The translations under genes were made by a program, and so were the position numbers. 64,000 nucleotides of DNA. Origin: Turritopsis dohrnii (Eukaryota > Cnidaria > Hydrozoa > Anthoathecata > Oceaniidae). Below are positions 23,682-36,276 of the stretch, piece by piece (position 1 is the stretch's first letter; the number at the start of each line of letters is the position of its first letter). The stretch lies in the NCBI GenBank assembly GCA_027922465.2, contig BQMF02000259.1, positions 124,001-188,000 on the forward strand, in the 5' to 3' direction. The notes below the pieces were generated by a model. The model was not told the DNA's origin, did not search any database, and saw nothing but the letters and a program-made list of their open reading frames with translations.

Positions 23682-24263
23682 TCACAGCAAAACAATCCCA
23701 TACATTTTTTCGATCAGTTTTTTAAGCTCTACAACATAGGCACACTTTCCAGTCGTAGTTGTGTGATTTAATTTTTCGTCACAGGTTTTGCACACGGGAA
23801 AGGCGAATTTGGCACATCAAGAAATCTGGTATTTTGTGACATATTGAGTACTGTCAATAAACGCCATTACGGATGTTTTGGCGTTGTCTACTTTTATCGT
23901 GGCTGAATTTTGAATTTTTGAAACTTTGCACCAAATAAAGTTGACCACAGTTTTGCCTTCTTTTTCTTGAGTTTTATACCCAGTAACATTCGTTAGTCCA
24001 TACTTCAGAAAAGTATGGAGCACTACTTTATTGCCTTTTTGCTGCCATGTTATACTACAACTGAAGAACGTGTTTCTCGTTTCACGAAGCAAATATTTTT
24101 GAACATATACACCTAGTTCCCAGGGTGTTAGTGTTTTAATAGAAAAAAGACTGGTAATGAAGTTTGACAAGACCGACCATTTTATTAATACACCATGTGC
24201 AAATACAATGACAGGTAATTCCCCGGAAGTGGGTTCTTCATGATAAACAAAACAATACAGCAA
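23682..24263 (-). pseudogene. Single-exon ORF with one in-frame TGA, function unknown
   Basis: A 148-residue ORF (24263-23820 plus TGA at 23819-23817) continues after the stop in the same frame for 44 further residues that look coding, including FPVCKTCDEKLNHTTTTGKC, a cysteine pattern suggesting a zinc-binding loop. The upstream part is strand-like and basic (VVLHTFLKYGLTNVTGY). I do not recognise the family. Likely explanations are a nonsense-mutated retrocopy or transposon gene; TGA recoding is possible but nothing supports it directly. The start at 24263 is a non-ATG codon, so the 5' end is undefined. Confidence 0.35.
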
Positions 24264-24689
24264 TCAGCAACATGGAGGGTTCTCGAAGATTGTGGGGTTT
24301 TATTTTAATTCGAAAGCATTTGCTTTACATTCAGTATTATTGCTTGTACTTTCGTAACTCAAGAAGACGGGGGCTCATACATTTTCAAAAAAATAAATCG
24401 CTGAAAAGTCGAAAGCATTGCAATTGATAAAGATCGCTTGCCTCATATCACAAAGCCTGCATATGTAATTGGATTTCTGCGAAAGCAAGAAATACATTAA
24501 AACCGGCTCTGTTCTTTTTCTTCTTCTTCTTACTGTCCAAACCTAGCGGTTTTTTGTATATTTCGTGCGTGCGTTTACATGAAACTAAAACACCGTGCAA
24601 TGCATGTCATGTCTCCCAGCGAAGAAACCCTTTTAGATTTACAAAAGTTTCTTTGATTAATATTAAATGGATTTTAAAAGAAGAAATAC

Positions 24690-25291
24690 ATATTTTAAGA
24701 TGAAAAAAGAAAATTTGTAGAAGAAACTTCGAATTTTCTTGAATTGTGATCATTCTGAAGTTCTCAACGTTTTGTAAACAGAAGGGTGAAAAAGGTATAC
24801 ATTTTTTTGTTTTTAAGTGAAAACACAAACATCTTCGTTTGTTTTGGTATATGGGTTGTTACTCTTTTTAAGCTTTGGATACTGAAGCTCAGCTCTTCAG
24901 CTCCAACATCAAAAATGTGTGTCTACTCTGCACTACTTACATACTTTTAATGTAAATTTTCTAAAGTTTCTTGAAAATGATAGATATGGGTATCTGAAGA
25001 TAAAAAAAAAGAATTTCCATAGAAGAAACTTATAATTATCTTGAACTGTGATCATTCTTTTCTAATTAAAAAGAAGTTTTCAATGTTTTGTAAACAGAAG
25101 AGTCAAAAAGGTAGCTATTTGTTTGTTTTTAGAGACAAATGTTTTGAGATTCTTTAAGCCTGTCTAAATTCAAAACATCTTCGTTTGTTTTGTATATGAG
25201 CTGTTACGCATTTTAAGCTCTGGATACTTTGGCTCAGATTAGTTTCCTCTTCAGTTCCAACATAGAAAATTTGTGTCTACCCTGCACCACT
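24690..25291. repeat. Diverged tandem duplication (~300-bp units)
   Basis: Segments at about 24690-24944 and 24990-25291 share an ordered series of blocks: TAGAAGAAACTT, TGTGATCATTCT, TTTTGTAAACAGAAG, AACATCTTCGTTTGTTTT, and GTGTCTAC-CTGCAC. Divergence and indels show the duplication is old. Confidence 0.7.
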
Positions 25292-25554
25292 TATTTGTTT
25301 TATTGTTTGATCAGTTTTTAAGTTATACTGTCAATGTCCCTTATTACGAGTGACTAATCACAATAGCAAATTAAAACATCTGTAAAACAACTGTCTGTAA
25401 AGTCAAAAGATACATTATGTAACAATACAAAACTTTCCTTTCAGTTATATATATAATTATGTTATGTGTGTGCTTTAGAACATATATAAGTATATATAAC
25501 TGTTAATGATTACTTTTTGTGTTTGAAATATTGATAATTCCATTTGTAATTAAG

Positions 25555-26310
25555 AAGATTGACGGTACATGTCAAATGCTTAAAGAGCATGATTTACATA
25601 CGTAATCACTGTAATATCCGAAAAAATCAATATAAACTTAATATTATTTTGTACCCCCAAAATAAAGGATGTTTTATGTCATTCAGATGTAGTTAAGTTT
25701 ATCAGTGGTGTATATACGTATACAATAAAGTTTCGCATAAGTGTCAACTATATTTTCACAATACCCTTGGGTGCATATGAAATCAGAGATGCAATGTTAT
25801 GTCGTAAAAATCATTCAACCTTTTTTTGAATTTCTTCAAGAATTTTTATAAACAGGTCATGGATGATAACTCAGATCAAGAATATTTGTAAGTGCTTTCC
25901 ATATTGCTAATCAAAACAAACTACAACAGTTATAATGTTGGTTTTGGTCTATGTGGATGTATTTTGCATGACCAAAATCTGCATGCATTTTTGTGCTTGT
26001 AATTTAGGAAGTCTGCTAGGAAGATTGACACCAAGTATCAAATTCAGAAATTCAGAACTTTTAGAGTTTATGAGTTACGTGCATATACATTGTGATATCT
26101 GAAAGGATCAATATATCCTTGATATTATTTCTTATCAACAAAATAAAGAATATTTAATGTCATTCAGATGTAATCCAGTTTATTAGCAGTATATTATAAG
26201 TCTCACATAGTGTTACTTATCTTTTGACAATGTCCTACGGATTATATACATTAGAAATGTGATTTTTTATTTTGGAAATCATATAACCTTTTTCAAATGT
26301 CATATGCTTT
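25555..26310. repeat. Second diverged tandem duplication upstream of the Disabled-like gene
   Basis: Segments at about 25555-25850 and 26010-26310 share AAGATTGAC, TTACATACGTAATCACTGTAATATC-like blocks, ATTATTT, ACCCCC/CAACAAAATAAAG, ATGTCATTCAGATGTA and CATA-AACCTTTTT. Together with the duplication at 24690-25291 it shows repeated local duplication. Confidence 0.6.
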
Positions 26311-27233
26311 TTCTTTCATATTTCAGCAGATTTTGGCAGAAATCCTTTTGCCTGTTAAGGCATCTTGTTTTCTTTACATTCAACCCCTATACTTCACATT
26401 TTAACCACAAATTTCCAGGCTAGACTCTTGAATACAACAACATAGAGCAGAGATCAATGTGAGTGGTGAAATTTTGATGGGTTTTTTTTGTCATTAGTTT
26501 GGAAAGAAATGGATTGTTATGCTTCAAGATGCTGGTAATAATATGTCACAATTAGAAATCTAAATGAAAATATTAAGTAAAGGGATGCAAGCACTTTAGT
26601 TTCTGAGTTTTCACAGTTTAGTTTTACTGATCAAAGTCACCCCTCTGATTAAAGTCATTCTGTTTTCGGGTATATCCATTATGTAAAAGTACAATGAGAA
26701 TGAACTACTCATAATAGTCAGTCACTTGCGTATAGATAAGATAACTTTCAAAGTGACCTATTGTTTATAAAAATGTAAGTGATCTTTTCTTAATAATTTC
26801 TTAGTGTTTGATGAGCAAGTCATTGACTATAATTTGGATGGGCTTTATTGCAGTTCACTCTAGTAACTTTTGTCCAGTTCTATAAACCTATAATTTTAAA
26901 GAACGATTCTTTCTTGACTTGTTCTTTGTTTTGGGTTTTGTTTCTAAAATTGACTGGACTAATGCTATTATATATGTCATATTCAATGGTTTCAGTCTTA
27001 TAAATACGTAAATTTAGTTGTGACAAAGTTCAGCAGTTTTTTCAACTTAACCTGAATTTTGACTAGGTTTTGTCACTCTCAAATATTTCTTAATAAGGTT
27101 TTATGCCATTTTTGTCAGTAGATCTAATTGAGTTTTGTTGAATATCAAGTTGTTTTGGAAAACAGAAAAGCTGATTAGTATTTGTTTACACAATCACTAT
27201 AGACTCAAGACGTTGTATTTTTTGTCAAAATCC

Positions 27234-27290
27234 TAAGATTGATAGTCCTGAAACATGATAATTAAGATTGATAGTCCTGTAACATGATAA
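27234..27290. repeat. Short tandem repeat, 29-bp unit x2
   Basis: AAGATTGATAGTCCTGAAAC-ATGATAATT is repeated twice with one substitution. The surrounding 26.3-28.2 kb shows no supportable gene; it may contain the 5' untranslated exon(s) and promoter of the Disabled-like gene. Confidence 0.6.
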
Positions 27291-28274
27291 TTCGTTCATG
27301 TTTGCACTCTCAATCATCTTAACTTTCTTCTAGCCAACTATTTCATGTTTGATGTAGTTCTCTAGGATTTTTTTTTCAGTTTATCAAGATAACTCTTCCT
27401 TATTGCTCATTATCATTACTTTGAGAACATACTCCAGACCATTTATGACTGGGAGATCTGCATCCTTCTTCAAATACTTTTTCTATTAGCTTCTTTCTTA
27501 TTATTTGCAGTTTTTATCCAGGCCTCCAAAACCAAGACCTTTTAGGATAAATAAGTTATCCAATTGTCTGCCTCACTGAGATCATTTACATATATGATCT
27601 ATGTAAAGTTACAGAGATAAAGATTGCTATGGTGTCACAACCATCCCGAAATATTGAACCCCAATTCACTCCATCACCGAATTCTCAGATTCCCAAAACA
27701 TTACTTATCCATATTTGTTCTTGAGTTATTTACCCTAAAATTTGGATAATTTGTATGCAATGGGATGGTTTCACACTGACATCACACATGGAATTGCTTA
27801 TTATATAGACTTTTATGTGACAATTTTACATTTAAAACCACTATTCTCTTATTTTGATCCAGAACCAAAAGGTTTTATTTCACCTTCTTTAATTGGCTAC
27901 GTATGTAAAAATATGCATATCTCAATAATGAGAGTTATTATAAGTAAAAATTCACTGTGAAATTTCTACTATTATGGCCAGTGGTTGGGGTTAGGTTGTA
28001 ATTCAAAGGTTTCACTGTATAAGGAAATGAACCTTATGGTATCTTTGCTTTTGACACAAGAACACCAAAATAATTTGGTAAAGGGACTGAAATTATCTTC
28101 ACGAGATATTCATGATTAGCATTGGCTACTTGAGCTTTCATCATTTTCGTTATCTGTGTTGTTAATGTTCCTTTATTTTCTTGATCGGCAATGATTAAAC
28201 TCTCAAAAAATTTTAATGGTTTATGTCATAGTATACTATAGTTATATTGATCATTCACAGTATTGCTTTAAAAT

Positions 28275-31014
28275 ATGGGAAAAGATAGATCTAAAAAAGG
28301 TGAGTTTCTCACTGAATATACATTGGAATATTTCCCTGAAATCTGTTTTAAATTACACACTTTCCTTTATAGGATCCAATGATGGTGCCAGCAAATTTGA
28401 TGGATTTGGTGTTGACTTCAAGTGTAAGGTTGGAGAGAAATTTTTTTCAGATGACCTCCAATGAAGATTCTCTTTCAGTTATTATTCCATTATTCTTTGA
28501 CCCTTGTGACAAAGCCTTGAGTAAAAGACCAATTGTGCATTGTGCATAAACAATGCAAGTTACTTTTTACATATTTAACAAAGCTTTTCATGTCTACTGA
28601 CGCATCCTCAGGTTAAAATGAAAATTCTAATTAAAAACATCTACGCTTTATAAAATGATTGCTATTATTAAAAAATAAAAACATATCTACTTTATCTATA
28701 AATAAAAGAACCATTGTGGGAATGTATGAACAAGATGAAAACAACAGAGGCCAGAAATTTGTCATAAAGACAATGAAAACTAGTTTTAACTAACGATTAT
28801 TTATTAACTGTTTTACTGTTTTGGTTTGCATTAACTTATATACAACATAAAAATGCCCTTTTTATATGACAGCTCATAGGTATTATGGATGTTTCTGCTG
28901 CTCGCGGTGATGACATATGTCAAGATGCAATGACCAAACTATCGGTATGTGTTGCACCACATATTTCTCTAATATTACTTCTGTTAAAAGTAACTTATTT
29001 TCTTTTATTTTTCCAGGCTATTGCACTTAAAAACAACAAAGAGAAGAAAGAACACAAGCAGAAAATAACAGTCAACATCACGTTGAAAGGAATAAGGTTA
29101 CTCGATGAAGCTTCTGAAGTAAGAGCAAAACAATTTCATTGATTTTGATTGTTGTGCTTCATCAATGTTCTACATGAGAAGCAATCATTACTATTTTTTT
29201 TTAAAGGCAGATAAGTTCCGTTGTTTGATATATTTTGTTTCTGCATTCTCCTAGCGTATTGATTATGCCCATCCAATACATCGTATTTCATTCATCAGCC
29301 ATGATGAAAATGACAAAAGGACATTCGGCTACATTGTTGGCACTAGAGAAGGATATAAATTATTTGCAATTAAAGCAATGAAGGAAGTAAGTACTAAAAC
29401 TTTGAATGATGAATTGCAATATGAAAATTGTTATATTTGCATGCAGGCTTTTTCCCAATTGTTTGTAAGCTATCAGGGAAAACAGCTAATTTTATTGAAA
29501 ACATTATGGCAATTAACCTTTCCAAGTAGAAAAGTCTAATTACGGTGCAATTAGCTGTGTATTCAAAGCTGTATTTCAGCTTTGAATCATGTTACTTTTT
29601 ATGAATTTATCCTACTTTTATTTTATTTTATTCTTAGTTTTGTTTTCTCAATGTTAGGCAGAACAAATTACTAAAACGTTGAAAGAACTATTTCAAGAGG
29701 TTTTTGAAAGACACCAAGCTCAGAAGAACAAGGAAAATGTTGAACCAGAAGAAGTAAATGGTGCAGAGGTTGAAAATCCTCGAGATGAGAAAGTTGAAGA
29801 AACTGGAGAAGATACAATAAAGGTGACTCACTTGCTTCAAAGGCTTGTCTTTCTTGTTAGAAGTTCAATATTAAAACATTCCATCATTATGAATATTTAT
29901 CAATACTATCAATGTTGTTGTTTTTTAGGATACTGATGATCCATTCTTAGTGGACTGGGGACAACTGAATGAACAAATACAAGTCATGCAGCAGGTATAC
30001 ACTTAACAAAACTTTTTCAAGGTGTTTGCTTATACTATTTCGACCTCTTAATGATTAATGGTTTCAATTTTTTTGAGTGAAGGAAAAAATAATCTTCTGT
30101 TTATATGATTTCTTTAATCTATTCTAGATTTTAGATCTTATTGATGTAATGTTTTAAAATCATAAACGAGCTGATACAATTTTTTTATATATATAAGTAC
30201 AATTTCTACTTTTCTAAACCATACCTCCTTGCTGCAGGATGGTATGTCTCGTTCTGACACCACTGAGATGTTCTCCGATGATCTATTTTCATCACGTGAT
30301 CCGTTTGATGACATGGCAACCAGAAATCAACCAGTATCAACCAACGATCCTTTTAACCCATTCGGCAACAACACAAATTCAAATAAAACTGGTTCTTCTG
30401 TTGATTTCTTTGCAACTCCACAACCAACCAGCATGGCAGCGAAAAGCACGGCAGTTAATCCTTCAAATGATTTATTCAACATTCCTGCACCAGCATCAGC
30501 GTTGTCTGCTCCAGAATCAGAAGATTCTACATCGTTACTTATGAATGATCCATTTGCAGAATTGAAAAAAAACATCAACGAATTGCACAAGCAAAACCAA
30601 ATGCAGCAACAGTTTACACAAAGGCCTGGATTCAACCCACCACCAACTGCATTTCTCGCTCAACCAACTCCATTCCAGCCTAATCCTTACGTTGGTAGTA
30701 CAAATCCATTTGGAATGCAGCAGCCGTACAGTGGCAACCAAATGATGGCAAACATGCAGTCAAGGCCGGCACCTGGTCCCAACCCCTTCTATAGTAACTC
30801 ATCTCAGCAACAACATACATCACAGACTGATATGGGATGGACTGTTACGAAGCCTACAATGCCACAACAACCAGAGATCCGGAAGCCAGCCTATTCATCA
30901 GGACAAGACCCTTTTGCTTTTCTGGACAACCAAACTGGTTCAAGGCCTTCACAAAAATCTCAGCCACTAAGTAACAATACTGCCAATAATGATATACTGG
31001 ATCTCCTTGGGTGA
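28275..31014 (+). CDS. Disabled-like PTB adaptor for clathrin endocytosis
   Basis: Eight exons: 28275-28299, 28373-28428, 28873-28944, 29017-29118, 29255-29386, 29658-29822, 29929-29994 and 30238-31014; 464 residues. A Disabled-type PTB domain fills roughly residues 15-150 (FKCKLIGIMDVSAARGDDIC, ITLKGIRLLDE, RISFISHDENDKRTFGYI). The tail, mostly in the last exon, carries DPF motifs near residues 227, 243 and 310 and another near the C-terminus (AP-2 appendage binding), NPF motifs (EH-domain binding) and a terminal DILDLLG that may bind clathrin. Dab proteins link NPxY-bearing receptors to clathrin coats; that role is inferred by family. An acceptor at 28260 shows an upstream untranslated exon. 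No DAB1-like tyrosine cluster is evident. A poly(A) signal AATAAA lies at 31262-31267. Confidence 0.93.
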
Positions 31015-31261
31015 ATAGTTGAAGTAAGTACTGCTGAATATTTACACCCTCCCTGTTGATAGTTGCACCCTCCCTGTGAACAGTTGCACCACACCACCTT
31101 CCTGTGATTGCACTCTTAGTCATAGTGTTATCTTTTATCTGTTTGACCATAAAGGGGTATTTAAATTACATGCTCGAATGGAAAAAACTTGTGTAGAGAA
31201 AGTTTATGGTGAAGCAAAACATTGTATTTTTGTTCTTTTTGTTTTCTGATTACTTTCTTGC

Positions 31262-31267
31262 AATAAA
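31262..31267 (+). terminator. Poly(A) signal of the Disabled-like gene
   Basis: A canonical AATAAA lies about 250 bp after the stop codon and is followed by A-rich and T/G-rich sequence. It is the nearest canonical signal downstream of the coding sequence. Confidence 0.6.
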
Positions 31268-31670
31268 AAAAAACAAACAAAAAACTGGTCGTTCACTTGT
31301 TGACTTACTATTGCTTCTCTATTTTAATAGATGTTCTTGAAGTATCCTCTAATCAGATGAAAATGAGTTCCATTCGATTAACGTGATTTTTCGTGCCTAC
31401 GAGTAAGTACTGTGTTGTCTGTTTTGATTTGAACCAGTACTGTATTTGGTGAACTTTCTAAAATCAAGTTCAATGACTTTTTTGAGTCTATAGTATTCCG
31501 TGTATAGTCTATCGTTGTTCATATTTTTATAATTCTTGCCAAAGATGTTTTTATATATTATACATGTGTGGATATATATTATGTTAGCAAGCCGAAACCT
31601 TCCATTTTATGACAGTATATTATATAGTAGTCTGGATAGATACAAGCCGATATGAACGAATCAATTTATA

Positions 31671-31789
31671 CCCACATGGGCGCATTTGTTAAAAAATCAC
31701 TGCCAAGGAGTGTATTACAATAAAAATACCCACTGTTTCAATAAAAGTGCTCTTCGTCTCAGTGATTTTTTTATGATTTTGCCCATTGG
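31671..31789. repeat. MITE copy (GCGAAGGAGTGC family)
   Basis: Ends cccacatgggcgcatttgtt and gattttgcccattgg are inverted. Internal arms caaggagtgtattac and gtgctcttcgtctcagtga match the family. Confidence 0.65.
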
Positions 31790-32073
31790 ATATTTGTTTT
31801 TTTTACGTGTGATAAATATATTGAAATCTGATGTTTCTGAGTATTTTTCAACGCGTTCTTGGTGTAAAACGTTCAAATGTTGTTGAGATATCGAAGGTTT
31901 TCTCCATTTTTAAAAGAAACGTTTTTGCCACGAAGATTGAACGTTTTGATTGAAGGTCTGTGTTGTTCGAATCAATATGCTTGGCAAACACGATTTGTTC
32001 AAAAAGTCAAATTACCAAAAAGTGAAGTTCTTTTGGTGTAAATTATTGAGATAAACAATCTGTAAGTATCCTA

Positions 32074-32421
32074 AGGGGTGATCACATGAGAAAAACTGGC
32101 CCAGGAAAGCGAGCTAGCCTGCTTGACCTAGATTGTTGAAAACTCCCATGAACTCGTGATCACGTGACCATGAAAAACAAGCCAGTCCGAACTTAATTCC
32201 GTGATCACGTGACCATGAAAAACAAGCCAGTCCGGTCTATCGAGATCTTGGTAAAGTGAGCTGAAATTTGCTCATGTGATTGCAATTAACCGGGCTGTTT
32301 TACTCTACTCAGCTCGCTTGACCAGGATGATTTCCTTTTATATGATCAAACAAAAATATTTAGCCCGCCTTAACGGGACAGCTCGGTTAACCGGGTTAGT
32401 GGGCTTCATGTGATCACCCTC
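32074..32421. mobile_element. MITE with AGGGGTGATCACATGA ends
   Basis: Inverted ends AGGGGTGATCACATGA and CATGTGATCACCCT bound 348 bp. Inside, a 45-bp period direct repeat (32155-32189 and 32200-32234) carries the palindrome GTGATCAC followed by GTGACC and AACAAGCCAGTCCG. Several subterminal GAGCTNG/CCGGTTAACC motifs also recur. A related element with AGGGGCTGATTACATGA ends lies at 61957-62349. Confidence 0.75.
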
Positions 32422-32761
32422 TAAATAAGTGGTTCAATGAGAAAAGGAAATCAAATTTTTTCATTATGTATAGAAAAAAAGAAGATCTTATGGCGTTTTT
32501 ATACAGTTAGCAGCAAATTAGGATTCTATCTACAAATATTGATTATCCATTTTAATTGCATTAGTGTATTGATTAGAGAATGGAAATTTCATTTGAGATA
32601 TATTATACGTAGTTTTAACGATTCACATGGAAGAGGGAATAGATTGTGACAGGTATGAAGTTTGTGTTGCAGAAGTTAAACGCAGTGTAGCTGTGTTATG
32701 TGCAGAAGTTTTATAAAACAATTTTTATTGTCTCAAATTTCAATTTCATAATAAGAGCACT

Positions 32762-32877
32762 AACCCAGTGGACAAAATGGTCCCTGCGACAAAGATAATT
32801 TTTAATGAAATAGTATGTGTATTTCTGTAGTAATGCACTCCTTCGCAGTCATATTTCGGAATTTGTCTACTGGGTTA
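32762..32877. repeat. MITE copy (GCGAAGGAGTGC family), well preserved
   Basis: AACCCAGTGGACAAAATGGT at the left mirrors AATTTGTCTACTGGGTTA at the right. The inner arms carry CTGCGACAAAGA and GCACTCCTTCGCAGTCA. This copy gives the clearest terminal repeat, with TA/TAA at both sides. Confidence 0.75.
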
Positions 32878-34155
32878 ATAACCACGACGGTGTGCACTAT
32901 TGATTTCTTCCCTCTTCCTCGGAAAAGCGAATGATACTTAAAGATTTTTTTGCAATTTTTTTTGTACTATCATTTGGAAGCACTAATATATTCACTTATT
33001 CACAGTTAATAATGCAGTTTATAATATGATATATTAAGCAATAGCTTTTAAGTATATAAATTGGTTTTATAGGTGCAGGGAAATCACCATAACGTGGGTG
33101 TTGCTTTCGAATCTTTTTTCGAACCTCCATTATTCGAAGTAGGCTTACGTTTTAGGTAAATTTTGTGAAATATGTCTGGGTTAGTGAGGGTAAAGTTCGG
33201 GCTTAGCGTCATTTGTTCAAATACTTTTATAAGTGTTTTCACCGTAATAATGTAATGTTCGAATCCTGTCACTTGAACATAGTCCTAGCTATAATTCGCA
33301 CGAATTTATATGTCCCTTCACCTTCGTTACTCCAAATGGTCTGGTTTACAACTTTAAACGATTTTTTGTTTGTTTATTGTTGTTGTTGTTTTGCCTTCTG
33401 TTTGTCTTCAGAATATGAGCTTTATGGAGAGAACCTTTATAAAACTAGGAAATGTTTTGTTCAGCTCGTGTGATTGCTGTCGATTTGAGAGAAATTGTGC
33501 TTCGAACTTCCAATTCATACGTAAAATCCCTCTTTTTCTCTGACGTCATTTTTGAAAATTCTTCTGCGTCGTATGTTTCATCAAGTGTCAATTTCTTCAC
33601 ACGATGTAGTTAAAATGTGTGAGACAAGAGCGAGACAAATTTCAAGATATTTGAAGAAGAAATTGTCAGCAAACAAAACAAAACATATGTATCAACGTTT
33701 GTAGTATGTTAGGTTTTGTTTTGGGCTTTTTGTAATCGGTTTTGAAGGTCTATTTGTTTTTCGTTCTTCTCTGCAATCAGTTCCCGCGCTCTGCGATCAG
33801 TTCCCGCGCTCAGTAAATAATTGATTGTAGAACTAAAACATATTTTTGTTTTGTTTCGTTATTTTGTTTTTGTTTCAATTTCCTGATAATTTGTCTTGTA
33901 TTGATTCATCAATTTCCAATTGAGTATTCTTTATATAATTTTTGCTGTGAGGTTAATTTTATTCCCTACAAATTTTTAAATGCCACAAAATTTTGCATTG
34001 TAATCTGTTTTTTTTACGTATAGATATATTCTTTGCTTTTTTTTTAAAGAAAAGAGATAGAGAAGTTATATATTATGGTACCTTTGAGTTTTCGTCAAAC
34101 CCTTTTTGGTTGAGATTTACAAAATTCAGACTTGAATCCGGGTAGCATTGGATTT
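32878..34155. other. No gene recognised; small repeats
   Basis: 33150-33290 is a dispersed repeat also present at 61430-61565 (GTTAGTGAGGGTAA, CGGGCTTAGC, TCATTTGTTCAAA). A 21-bp tandem pair with TCAGTTCCCGCGCTC lies at 33777-33812. Nothing here looks coding. Confidence 0.45.
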
Positions 34156-34156
34156 T

Positions 34157-34200
34157 ACAGTATGACCTCCAATTAACGGACACTCTAAAAGGCGGATACC
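34157..34200. repeat. Solo terminal repeat of a pogo/Tigger-like element
   Basis: TACAGTATGACCTCCAATTA followed by ACGGACAC matches the typical terminal repeat of pogo/Tigger elements (CAGT-ACCTC-TTAACGGACA) next to TA. A partner end was not found nearby, so this is probably a relic. Confidence 0.4.
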
Positions 34201-34996
34201 TCTCTCGGATTTCACTTAATTTAGCAGACAAATTTTTGTACGAAAAAACATTAGCCTCTTTTAACTTGCCGACTGGTGGACAAAGACAAAAAATACAAAA
34301 AACATTTTCTTTAATCCCTTTCCTTATTTTAAACATTTAATGTTTTGCTTCACTGAATCATCCTTAGCTCTTGAAATTTTCTTTCCAAGCCATTTTGCCA
34401 GTTTTTCTAGACCAAAAAACGTAAAATAACTGGAATTTCCAATCCATCCCCATCCCACGATTTACCCTTTTGCCAACCACCTCCACTTCAATGGCGGAAT
34501 TGGGGATGGCGAGGAACATGGAAGAAAGTTTTCAGATATTTTTTGGAACATGTCCAACGATAGATTTTCCTTCTTGGAAACTTTTTACATTACTGCCGCC
34601 ACTGCATGTTTGTCCACTAAATTCGATGGAATAGAAAGCAAAAATCAAAGGCTTGAACAAAATGAACAATCTATTTGCATGTTTTTTGCTTATATTAAAT
34701 TTTCATATTTTTGTTCATTTTCACTGGTTTATTATTGTTGCTGTTGTGTATTTTCTGACGTTTAATATTCATTTATCCGTTGAAGTCTTGGAGAAATTGG
34801 AGTATTTCTGCAATGTCACAGAAAACAAACTTGAGAATTCTTAACACTTCAGGTAAAAAGTCAAGCTGGCAAATTCCAAAGCTCGTTTATATAGAAAATA
34901 ATAGCGTATTATTTCCTCATTCGTTTTTGCGAAAAAAAATATTAATGTCGGAAAATTTACTTTCAAAACTTAAGGCAACGGAATCTCTCTATTATG

Positions 34997-36019
34997 TACA
35001 TTAAGAACCAAACATTTCGGCGGGACAAATTTTTTGGCGAAAAGTGTCGCCGAAAATTTGTCCGCCCAAATTAGGAGCGTCGCAGAAAATATTTCCCGCC
35101 GAAATTTTTGGATTTTATCTTTTTTTTAGTTTTGGAGTTTTAAGCTGTATGAGTCGATGAAATGCTTCTTTTGGTCGATTTATTTCTTTCAGCATTCAAT
35201 ATTACTTTTAAACCTAATGTCATGTAACTATTTGCAGTGTTGAAAGTGGATGCGTATCGTTTTGACACGTCTTGAAGTCTTCAATTCAACAAGCAGGGTT
35301 TTGTTTTTAAATTTACAAACAACAGATCGTTGCACATGTAAAAAATACTAAGCTTGAAATATTTTCTTAAACGCAAGGTTTTCATTTTCATGTCGGTACT
35401 TGAGTTACTTGAGATGGCTTCTGTGAATCTTCACTCATTCAACACGATGTTGTCCAATGCTTGACCATTTCTACGATGCTGTTGGAATCCGCTCTCCTAA
35501 ATGAAAGGTAGCTTGTATTTCTGATATGTTTGGGAAGGACATTAGAGTCTTGGCCCTTCTTCAGACAGACAACCTTTCCAGATATTTCTATGGGTTGAAT
35601 TAACTGATTTGAGGAGACATTTTCGTCCTAGTCTCTGACTTGTGCGTGTATGTATACCACTGTTACCATCATCAAGATTGAAGTTTGGGACAGATCCTTC
35701 AAGGATGCACCATGATCTTATATCTTTCTCTTCTCCTCTCGAGACTGTAGGTATGCAGCTTCTTCAATTTCTCCCAATAATTTAGGTTTCTTAGTGATGG
35801 TATACCGTTCAAAAATGATTTCTAGAGAGCTTCAAGATCTTGCTTAAGAAATAGTTTTGTTGGATCACATAACTGAGAACAATAGTCCAGGTGTGGAATA
35901 ACCAACGATTTCCATAATGAAATCCTGCTGAAATTTTTTCAGCCGATGTGACCAAAAATTATTTCCGCCGAAGTTTTTCCGCCGAAAAAAAGTAGCTGAA
36001 ATTCTTGGTTCTTAATGTA
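34997..36019. mobile_element. 1-kb DNA element with TACATTAAGAACCAA ends and an inserted LINE fragment
   Basis: TACATTAAGAACCAA at 34997-35011 is exactly inverted at 36005-36019. Both subterminal regions repeat CGCCGAAA/TTTCGGCGG motifs several times (35017-35110 and 35935-36000). The centre (about 35400-35925) is a reverse-oriented LINE fragment rather than transposase, so the element is non-autonomous and composite. Confidence 0.7.
35400..35925 (-). pseudogene. CR1-like LINE ORF2 fragment inside the 34997-36019 element
   Basis: Minus-strand frames give VIPHLDYCSQLCDPTKLFLK, then LNYWEKLKKLHTYSLERRRE, then VLPKHIRNTSY and SFRRADSNSIVEMVKH. These are in the order of the RT C-terminal region of CR1/L2-type LINEs. 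Stops and frameshifts show it is dead. Confidence 0.7.
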
Positions 36020-36276
36020 GTTGACTGATTTTTTGACGTTCCCCATGTTGATAATAATGTTCTGTACTTACACTTGGGATAAAGAATCTATTGCAGTGCA
36101 CGTTAGTGACGTCAGAAAAGTCATTTAAAAATAACAGTTTCCAATGTGATTTTACAGTTGAAACGTTGAGTGTTGGTTGGGTGCATGTTTATTGTTTGAG
36201 TTGTTGGGGCTTGCCATGTTGGGGCATGCCAAGGGTTTAGAGTTACAATCAGTATTTGCATTGATTTCCTTTTAAC

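Noticed and set aside
25856..25889. Possible short upstream coding exon (MDDNSDQEY) for the Disabled-like gene
   Set aside because: It has AG and GT borders but lies in a diverged duplication, and the ATG at 28275 with its own acceptor gives a complete protein start.
30327..31150. Minus-strand ORFs across the last exon of the Disabled-like gene
   Set aside because: They are antisense to a strongly supported exon.
34550..35004. Overlapping + ORFs before the 34997 element
   Set aside because: Different frames overlap, hydrophobic content is T-driven, and there is no family similarity.
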